Positions 33,317 through 37,775 of a stretch of DNA of 37,775 nucleotides are shown in pieces. Below the pieces are notes generated by a model. It saw nothing but the letters and a program-made list of their open reading frames with translations, did no database searches and was not told where the DNA came from. Each line of letters opens with the position of its first letter. Position 1 is the first letter of the stretch. This stretch comes from JBFELU01 sp041551965 (GTDB lineage: Bacteria; Actinomycetota; Acidimicrobiia; Spongiisociales; UBA11373), in NCBI GenBank assembly GCA_041551965.1, contig JBFELU010000017.1, forward strand, positions 1 through 37,775. The letters run 5' to 3'. The translations under genes and the position numbers were made by a program.

Positions 33317-33747
33317 GCGACGACCAGTTGAACATCGTGGCCTACTGCTGTGAGCACTGTGCCTATGCGGCCGCCGATCTGGCCGGGGGCTTGCGCATGC
33401 AATACCCCTCAGCGGTGAAAGTGGTCGAGGTCCCGTGCACCGGCCGCATCGACGTGCTGACCGTGCTCCTCGCCTTCGAGGAGGGCGTGGACGGCGTCAT
33501 GGCGGCCGGGTGACTGCCCGGTGATTGCCATTACCTGGAAGGTAATGTGAAGGCCCGGAAGAGGATCGCACGCGCGCAGGACCTGCTCGCCGAGATAGGC
33601 CTGGAGCCCGAGCGGGTCGAGATGTTCAACATGTCGGCCGCCATGGCGGCCGAGTTCGCCGCCGCCGCCACCGAGATGACCGAGCGGATTGCGGAGATGG
33701 GTCCCAACCCACTTCGCGTCCACCGCCCCGAGAGCGCAGGAGGGTGA
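33313..33747 (+). CDS. mvhD: MvhD-like [2Fe-2S] subunit, predicted selenoprotein (TGA at 33511-33513 read as Sec67)
   Basis: MvhD carries electrons into HdrA; methanogen homologues link hydrogenase or formate dehydrogenase to heterodisulfide reductase. The ATG at 33313 overlaps the hdrA stop. The frame encodes CCEHCAYAAADLAG (C12, C13, C16) and VPCTGRID (C42), then EEGVDGVMAAG, and reaches TGA at codon 67. Beyond it the same frame continues LPGDCHYLEGNVKARKR to TGA at 33745, giving 144 aa, the normal MvhD length. The TGA sits exactly where MvhD has a conserved Cys in its GC-x3-D-CH motif, and VhuD-type homologues have selenocysteine. A 7-bp hairpin begins 16 nt after the TGA. A conventional reading would give a 66-aa truncation and a separate fragment from GTG 33547. 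A genuine nonsense mutation is the alternative. Confidence 0.88.
33514..33547 (+). promoter_or_regulatory. Candidate bacterial SECIS element
   Basis: Directly after the in-frame TGA, CATTACC (33529-33535) pairs perfectly with GGTAATG (33541-33547) around the loop TGGAA. The hairpin begins 16 nt from the TGA, within the spacing range of bacterial SECIS elements, and the loop holds a GG dinucleotide. SelB binding is inferred; a bulged U as in E. coli fdhF was not located. Confidence 0.65.
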
Positions 33748-33751
33748 GCCG

Positions 33752-34435
33752 ATGATCATCGCCGAGCAGAAACCGTTGGAGGAGATCAAGGATCTCGTCG
33801 GCGATGCGGAGAAGGTGCTCGTCGCGGGATGCGGCACATGCGTCACCATCTGCTTCGCCGGCGGGGCCCGGGAAGCGGAGACCCTGGCCGCCTCGCTGCG
33901 CATGTCGACCAGGCTCGACGGCGCCACCAAGACCATCACCGACACCAACATCCAGCGCCAGTGTGAATGGGAGTTCCTCGACGAGCAGCGGGAGGGGATC
34001 CTCGATGCCGACGTGGTGGTGTCCCTGGCCTGTGGGATCGGGGTCCAGGCGATGGTCGAGCGCTTCCCCCAGGCCTGGGTCGTTCCCGGCGTCGACACTT
34101 CCTTCCTGGGCGTCCCCGCCGAGCAGGGTCTGTGGGAGGAGCGGTGTGCCGCCTGCGGAGAGTGCATCCTCGGGATCACGGCCGGGATCTGCCCCATCGC
34201 CCGGTGTGCCAAGTCGCTGCTCAACGGGCCCTGTGGCGGCTCGGAGGACGGTCACTGCGAGGTCGACCCCGCCACGCCGTGCGCCTGGCAGTTGATCCAC
34301 GACCGGCTCACCAGCGTGGGTCGGACCGAGATCCTCATCAACCCTCAGCCACCAAAGAACTGGAAGGCGGCCCGCGACGGCGGGCCCCGCCGCATCATCC
34401 GGGACGACCTGCGGATCGTCGCGGAGCAGGAGTAG
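33752..34435 (+). CDS. metV: MetV, methylene-THF reductase partner subunit (Cys-rich)
   Basis: A 227-aa protein like MetV of acetogens, related to the zinc/Fe-S C-terminal domain found with some methylenetetrahydrofolate reductases. It would bridge MetF to the Hdr electron-transfer chain. Cysteines are abundant and clustered: C27, C30, C34 (GCGTCVTIC), C71, C94, and a dense C-terminal block C132, C135, C138, C147, C152, C161, C169, C177 (RCAACGECILGITAGICP and LLNGPCGGS), enough for one or two [4Fe-4S] clusters or zinc sites. The ATG at 33752 was chosen for its AGGAGG ribosome site; it lies 4 nt after the mvhD stop. An in-frame upstream start at 33689 would overlap mvhD. metF follows after 3 nt. 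Confidence 0.88.
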   Translation: MIIAEQKPLEEIKDLVGDAEKVLVAGCGTCVTICFAGGAREAETLAASLRMSTRLDGATKTITDTNIQRQCEWEFLDEQREGILDADVVVSLACGIGVQAMVERFPQAWVVPGVDTSFLGVPAEQGLWEERCAACGECILGITAGICPIARCAKSLLNGPCGGSEDGHCEVDPATPCAWQLIHDRLTSVGRTEILINPQPPKNWKAARDGGPRRIIRDDLRIVAEQE

Positions 34436-34438
34436 ACC

Positions 34439-35464
34439 ATGGTCACCGAAGCCCCAACCAACGGAGAACTGGCCGGATCACGGCTCGAGCGGCTGCTGCG
34501 GGAGGGCCACTTCGTCGTCACCGCCGAACTGGGTCCACCGCAGAGTGCCGACGGGGCGGTGATCCGGCAGAAGGCAGGCCTCCTCAAGGGCACGTGCGAT
34601 GCGGTCAACATCACCGACAATCAGACCGCCATCGTGCGGATGTCGAGCATCGGTGCCGGCACCATCGTGGTCGACGAGGGACTGGAGCCGGTCATCCAGA
34701 TGACCTGCCGGGATCGCAACCGCCTCGCCATCCAGGCCGACCTGCTCGGTGCCCACGCCCTGGGCATGAAGAACCTGCTGTGTCTCACCGGGGACCACCA
34801 GCAGTTCGGCAATCACCCGACCGCCAAGAACGTGTTCGACATCGACTCGATCCAGCTGGTTCAGATGGTGGCCGCCATGCGCGACGACAAGGTCTTCCAG
34901 TGTGGCGAGGAGTTCGAGGGTGAGGAGCCCCGGTTCTTCGTGGGGGCCGCCGCCGCTCCGTTCGCCGACCCGGTCGAATACCGCCCTCTGCGGCTGGCCA
35001 AGAAGGTGGCTGCCGGGGTCAATTTCATCCAGACCCAGCTCATCTACGACGTCGAAGCCTTCGCCGGCTACATGGAGAAGGTGCGGGAGCTGGGCCTCCA
35101 CGAGAAGGCATACATCTTGGCCGGCGTCGGACCCCTCAAGAGCCCCGGCATGGCCCGCTACATGGTGAACAACGTGCCGGGTCTGTTGGTGCCCGAGGCC
35201 CTGATCGACCGGATGACCCAGGCCGGAGCGGAGTGGGTCGGCAAATCCAAGGACGAGCTCACTCCCGAGGACAAGAAGGCCCGCGCCGCCGCCTGGAAGG
35301 AGGAAGGCATCCGGATCTGCATCGACCTCATCAACGAGATCCGGGAGATCCAGGGCGTCGCCGGGGTCCACGTGATGGCCATCGAGTGGGAAGAGGCGGT
35401 CCGGCCCATCGTTGAAGGGGCCGGCCTGCTCCCCCGTCCCGAGCCGAGCGGAGCGACTGCATGA
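34439..35464 (+). CDS. metF: Methylenetetrahydrofolate reductase
   Basis: A 341-aa flavin TIM-barrel enzyme interconverting 5,10-methylene-THF and 5-methyl-THF. Family segments are FVVTAELGPPQSADG (the catalytic-Glu region), CDAVNITDNQTAIVRMSS, MTCRDRNRLAIQADLLGAHALG, NLLCLTGDH, the FVGAAAAP strand and GVNFIQTQLIYDVEAF. It is closer in look to the MetF of acetogenic MetVF than to E. coli MetF, and it lacks the long SAM-regulatory C-terminus of eukaryotic MTHFR. Because it lies in the middle of the hdrA-mvhD-metV-metF-hdrCB operon, its electrons probably flow through MetV and Hdr rather than direct NADH binding (inference). The stop overlaps hdrCB (ATGA). A methionine-synthesis role remains possible as well. 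Confidence 0.92.
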   Translation: MVTEAPTNGELAGSRLERLLREGHFVVTAELGPPQSADGAVIRQKAGLLKGTCDAVNITDNQTAIVRMSSIGAGTIVVDEGLEPVIQMTCRDRNRLAIQADLLGAHALGMKNLLCLTGDHQQFGNHPTAKNVFDIDSIQLVQMVAAMRDDKVFQCGEEFEGEEPRFFVGAAAAPFADPVEYRPLRLAKKVAAGVNFIQTQLIYDVEAFAGYMEKVRELGLHEKAYILAGVGPLKSPGMARYMVNNVPGLLVPEALIDRMTQAGAEWVGKSKDELTPEDKKARAAAWKEEGIRICIDLINEIREIQGVAGVHVMAIEWEEAVRPIVEGAGLLPRPEPSGATA

Positions 35465-36825
35465 CGACGGAAGCCATGCTGCCGATCGACGCCGAGCTCG
35501 CTCAACGGGTCCGGGATGAGATCGGGGACAACGTCTTCCTCTGCTACCAGTGCTCCAAGTGCACCAGCGGCTGCCCCGTCTCGGAGTGGTTCGACTGGAA
35601 CCCCAACCAGATCATGCGGGCGGTGCAGCTGGGCCAGACCGAGATCGCCCTCAAAGCAGAAACCCCATGGCTGTGTGCCTCCTGCCAGGCGTGCACCACC
35701 CACTGCCCCCAGGGTCTCGACGTCGCCGGGATCATGGACTTCCTCACCCGGGAGTCCCTGGAGCGAGGCATCAAGCCGCCCGTGCCCCAGGCCGACGTGT
35801 TCAACTCGGCCTTCCTTCGGGAGATTCGGGTGTGGCGCCGCGCCTACGAGCTGGGGATGCTCGCCGAGATGAAGCTGCGCAGCGGCAACATCACCGAAGA
35901 CCTGGGCCTGGGTATGAAGTTGCTCCGCAAAGGCCGCATGCCGCTGCTCCCCCACCGGTCCAAGCGCCGCGGCGAAGTGAAACGTGTCGAAGGTGCCGAG
36001 GACGCTGTCGCCTACTACCCGGGATGCTCCCTGAGTTCCACCGCCAAGGAGTTCGACCGCTCGACGAGGGCGGTGTGCGAGGCACTCGACATCACCCTCA
36101 TCGAGCCCAAGGGATGGACTTGCTGCGGCGGATCGGTGGCTCACCGCGCCGACCCGGAACAGGCACACAGCCTCCCGCTGGAGAATCTGTCGCTCATCGA
36201 CCGGAGCGGCTTCTCCGAGGTCACGATGCCTTGTGCCGGCTGCTTCAGCCGGCACAAGTTCGCCCAGGCCGGGAACGGTCGAGACCCCGCCGCCGATGCC
36301 GTGGAGGTCCACACGCTGATGGACACGATCCTGAGCCACGTCGGCACCGAAGCACTGGCCGGCGCGGTGCGGCGGCCCCTCCGCGACCTCAAGGTCGTCT
36401 GCTACTACGGGTGCGTCATGACCCGGCCTCCCGAGGTCACCGGCGCCGACCGGCCCGAAGACCCCCTCGAGATGGACCGCCTCATGGAGGCCCTCGGAGC
36501 CGAGGTTTGCGACTGGTCCTACAAGACATCGTGCTGCGGGGCGGTCCATTCGCTGATCCGCAAGGACATCGTCCTGAAGTTGAGCGGGGATCTGATCGAG
36601 CACGCCCGGGCGGCCGGGGCCGACGTGATCGCAGTCGCCTGCCCTCTGTGCCACGCCAATCTGGATGCCCGTCAGACCCAGATGGACCTCGACGAGCCGA
36701 TGCCCGTCCTCTACTTCACCCAACTGATGGCGGTAGCGCTGGGCCTGCCCGCCGAGGCGGCCGCCCTGAACAAGAACCTGATCGACCCCCGCCCACTACT
36801 GGACGCAAGGGCGCTCCTCGACTGA
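35461..36825 (+). CDS. hdrCB: HdrC-HdrB fusion, heterodisulfide-reductase-like
   Basis: A 454-aa fusion. The N-terminal HdrC-like part has two [4Fe-4S] motifs, C28/C31/C34/C38 (CYQCSKCTSGCP) and C72/C75/C78/C82 (CASCQACTTHCP). The HdrB-like part has two CCG domains: C189, C221-C222, C258, C261, and C314, C318, C358-C359, C394, C397, the full ligand set for noncubane [4Fe-4S] clusters as in methanogen HdrB. In methanogens this site reduces the CoM-CoB heterodisulfide; acetogen complexes keep HdrBC with MetFV, where the acceptor is not settled. No membrane segment, so the complex is soluble. The ATG overlaps the metF stop. It ends the operon; the next gene has its own -10 box 13 nt downstream. 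Confidence 0.9.
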   Translation: MTTEAMLPIDAELAQRVRDEIGDNVFLCYQCSKCTSGCPVSEWFDWNPNQIMRAVQLGQTEIALKAETPWLCASCQACTTHCPQGLDVAGIMDFLTRESLERGIKPPVPQADVFNSAFLREIRVWRRAYELGMLAEMKLRSGNITEDLGLGMKLLRKGRMPLLPHRSKRRGEVKRVEGAEDAVAYYPGCSLSSTAKEFDRSTRAVCEALDITLIEPKGWTCCGGSVAHRADPEQAHSLPLENLSLIDRSGFSEVTMPCAGCFSRHKFAQAGNGRDPAADAVEVHTLMDTILSHVGTEALAGAVRRPLRDLKVVCYYGCVMTRPPEVTGADRPEDPLEMDRLMEALGAEVCDWSYKTSCCGAVHSLIRKDIVLKLSGDLIEHARAAGADVIAVACPLCHANLDARQTQMDLDEPMPVLYFTQLMAVALGLPAEAAALNKNLIDPRPLLDARALLD

Positions 36826-36837
36826 GCGCGCCCCCGC

Positions 36838-36843
36838 TACCGT
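36838..36843 (+). promoter_or_regulatory. -10 box TACCGT, leaderless start of the SRPBCC-like gene
   Basis: TACCGT ends 8 nt before the GTG at 36852, supporting this GTG as the start. A GGGAAGG purine run also falls in the gap but is too close to the GTG for a typical ribosome site. Confidence 0.4.
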
Positions 36844-36851
36844 CGGGAAGG

Positions 36852-37337
36852 GTGCGGATTCACAACCACCACGAGCGGCGCATCGCGGCACCTCCGAATC
36901 GGGTGGGCGCCTTGATCGACACGCTGTCGTCTGACGACGACCGCCTGTGGCCCCAGGGGCGGTGGCCGGCCATGCGCTTCGATCGGCCCCTCGGCGTGGG
37001 CGCCGAAGGGGGTCACGCCTTCATTCGCTACCGGGTGTCGGAGTACGAACAGGGACGGCGGGTCCGGTTCATCTTCTCCGGCCCCCGGGGGCTTGAGGGC
37101 CATCACGAATTCCGGGTGGAACCGGACGACGGAGCCACGCTCCTGTCACACACCATCACGGGCCGGGCGTCAGGATGGTTCGCCCTCTGGTGGCCGGTTG
37201 CGGTCCGCCCCCTGCACGACGCCCTCATCGAGGACGCCTTCGACATGGCGGAGCAAGCCGTCGGCACTCCGGGACCATCAGGCCGATGGTCGTGGTGGGT
37301 CCGGCTGCTTCGGTGGGCGGCTCGGGGCCGTCGCTGA
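36852..37337 (+). CDS. SRPBCC/START-like domain protein
   Basis: A 161-aa protein with the outline of the SRPBCC (polyketide cyclase/START-like) fold: an N-terminal strand with IHNHHERRIAAPPNRVGALIDTL, which is the usual opening of the fold, a run of strands through HAFIRYRVSEYEQGRRVRFI and GHHEFRVEPDDGATLLSH, and a long C-terminal helix (LHDALIEDAFDMAEQAV). Such proteins bind hydrophobic ligands; no ligand can be named. The GTG at 36852 is in frame with much longer upstream open sequence, but that sequence is the antisense-like shadow of hdrCB, and the -10 box plus domain start fix the GTG. The Arg/Trp-rich tail (SWWVRLLRWAARGRR) might contact the membrane. Confidence 0.72.
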   Translation: MRIHNHHERRIAAPPNRVGALIDTLSSDDDRLWPQGRWPAMRFDRPLGVGAEGGHAFIRYRVSEYEQGRRVRFIFSGPRGLEGHHEFRVEPDDGATLLSHTITGRASGWFALWWPVAVRPLHDALIEDAFDMAEQAVGTPGPSGRWSWWVRLLRWAARGRR

Positions 37338-37378
37338 GCCGTTCGGTCTCGATTCAGATCCGACCCGTCATCGTGGGA

Positions 37379-37397
37379 TACGATTGCCACGAGGAGG
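37379..37397 (+). promoter_or_regulatory. -10 box TACGAT and ribosome site of the PepSY-like gene
   Basis: TACGAT at 37379-37384 and GAGGAGG at 37391-37397, the latter 7 nt before the GTG at 37405, support this start and a short leadered transcript. Confidence 0.45.
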
Positions 37398-37404
37398 AAC
37401 CACC

Positions 37405-37734
37405 GTGAGGACACGCACCAAGGTCATCATCGCCGGTGCCGCCGTGGCCGCCGCCTCGATCACCGGGGCGGGCATCGCCATCGGCGTCGGTGGCGACGAC
37501 GACGACTCAGACACTCCGATCACCGGCATGGAACTGGAACGGGCCAGCGAAGCCGCCCTGACCCATCTCGGCGGAGGCCGGGTCACCGACACCGAGGTCG
37601 GCGACGAAGAGAGCTACTACGAGGTCGAGGTCACCCTCGACGACGGAAGCCAAGTCGACGTCCAGTTGGACGAGGAGTTCAACGTGGTCGGCGTCGAGGC
37701 CGACGACGAGTTCCCCGACAACGGCGAGGACTGA
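37405..37734 (+). CDS. Exported or membrane-anchored PepSY-like protein
   Basis: A 109-aa protein. A positively charged N-terminus (MRTRTK) and the hydrophobic stretch VIIAGAAVAAASITGAGIAI (about 8-27) form a signal peptide or membrane anchor, followed by an acidic GGDDDD linker. The remaining 65 residues fit a PepSY domain: ITGMELERASEAALTHLGGG, then TDTEVGDEESYYEVEVTLDD and a final strand pair with QVDVQLDEEFNVVGVEADD. PepSY domains act as peptidase propeptides or bind ligands outside the cell; no peptidase is adjacent. The protein is very acidic. The start is GTG 37405, with a strong ribosome site. Confidence 0.78.
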   Translation: MRTRTKVIIAGAAVAAASITGAGIAIGVGGDDDDSDTPITGMELERASEAALTHLGGGRVTDTEVGDEESYYEVEVTLDDGSQVDVQLDEEFNVVGVEADDEFPDNGED

Positions 37735-37754
37735 GACTCCCGTCTCGGCGATGG

Positions 37755-37775
37755 GCCCCGGAGGCAATCCGGGGC
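37755..37775 (+). terminator. Hairpin after the PepSY-like gene, cut by the window end
   Basis: GCCCCGGA pairs perfectly with TCCGGGGC around a GGCAA loop, 20 nt after the stop. It is probably an intrinsic terminator, but the window ends at the last stem base, so a following T tract cannot be seen. Confidence 0.55.

Noticed and set aside
33511..33513. The mvhD TGA as a true stop, frameshift or pseudogene
   Set aside because: The frame continues in register with conserved residues to the expected length, the stop falls at a family Cys/Sec site, and a hairpin follows. A simple nonsense mutation would not predict all of these, though sequencing error cannot be excluded here.

Overview
The window looks like chromosome from a high-G+C actinobacterium-like organism (about two-thirds G+C by eye). 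Genes are tightly packed, GTG starts are common, and many starts sit 5-8 nt behind a TANNNT box as in leaderless actinobacterial transcripts. Class-level placement is not possible from this sequence alone. I found no rRNA, tRNA, CRISPR array, insertion sequence or phage gene.

Layout. 1-4831: end of an SDR oxidoreductase, an ACC-synthase-like PLP enzyme (minus), a FabH-type ketoacyl synthase and an EamA transporter (plus), a small hypothetical gene and a patatin-like lipase (minus). 4945-9502: a three-gene NAD-linked formate dehydrogenase (NuoE-NuoF fusion, iron-sulfur subunit, molybdopterin catalytic subunit with Cys rather than Sec). 9499-12335 (minus): an MtgA/AcsE-like methyl-THF:corrinoid methyltransferase followed by a RACo-like corrinoid-protein reactivase. 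12381-14972 (minus): a fused [2Fe-2S]-molybdenum hydroxylase of the selenium-dependent xanthine dehydrogenase type. 15034-19154: a small membrane protein, a lipoprotein, a DUF885 protein and an M20 peptidase.

19242-26776 (minus) is one compact operon, ilvB-ilvN-ilvC-(orphan LeuA regulatory domain)-leuB-leuC-leuD-ilvE. It is preceded by a promoter with a consensus -35, a 13-residue leader peptide rich in Leu/Val/Ile and a terminator hairpin, i.e. classical attenuation. Divergent from it is ilvD (27020-28681).

28784-36825 (plus) is the most striking region: hdrA (1510 aa, HdrA module + NfnB/GltD-like module + second HdrA module), mvhD, metV, metF and an hdrC-hdrB fusion, nearly all with 1-4 nt overlaps. 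It resembles the MetFV-HdrABC-MvhD methylenetetrahydrofolate reductase complexes of acetogens. mvhD is interrupted by an in-frame TGA, the reading frame continues in register to a normal MvhD length, and a SECIS-like hairpin follows the TGA. It is therefore very probably a selenoprotein that ordinary gene calling would split. A candidate structured RNA sits between ilvD and hdrA.

Taken together, methyltransferase/reactivase, the MetFV-Hdr complex and formate dehydrogenase could make a tetrahydrofolate-linked C1 route. It could run oxidatively (methylated compound to methyl-THF to methylene-THF to formate to CO2) or reductively as the Wood-Ljungdahl methyl branch. FolD, formyl-THF synthetase, a corrinoid protein, a substrate methyltransferase and CO dehydrogenase are not in the window, so the direction is open. 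The window ends with an SRPBCC-like protein, a PepSY-like exported protein and a hairpin cut by the end.
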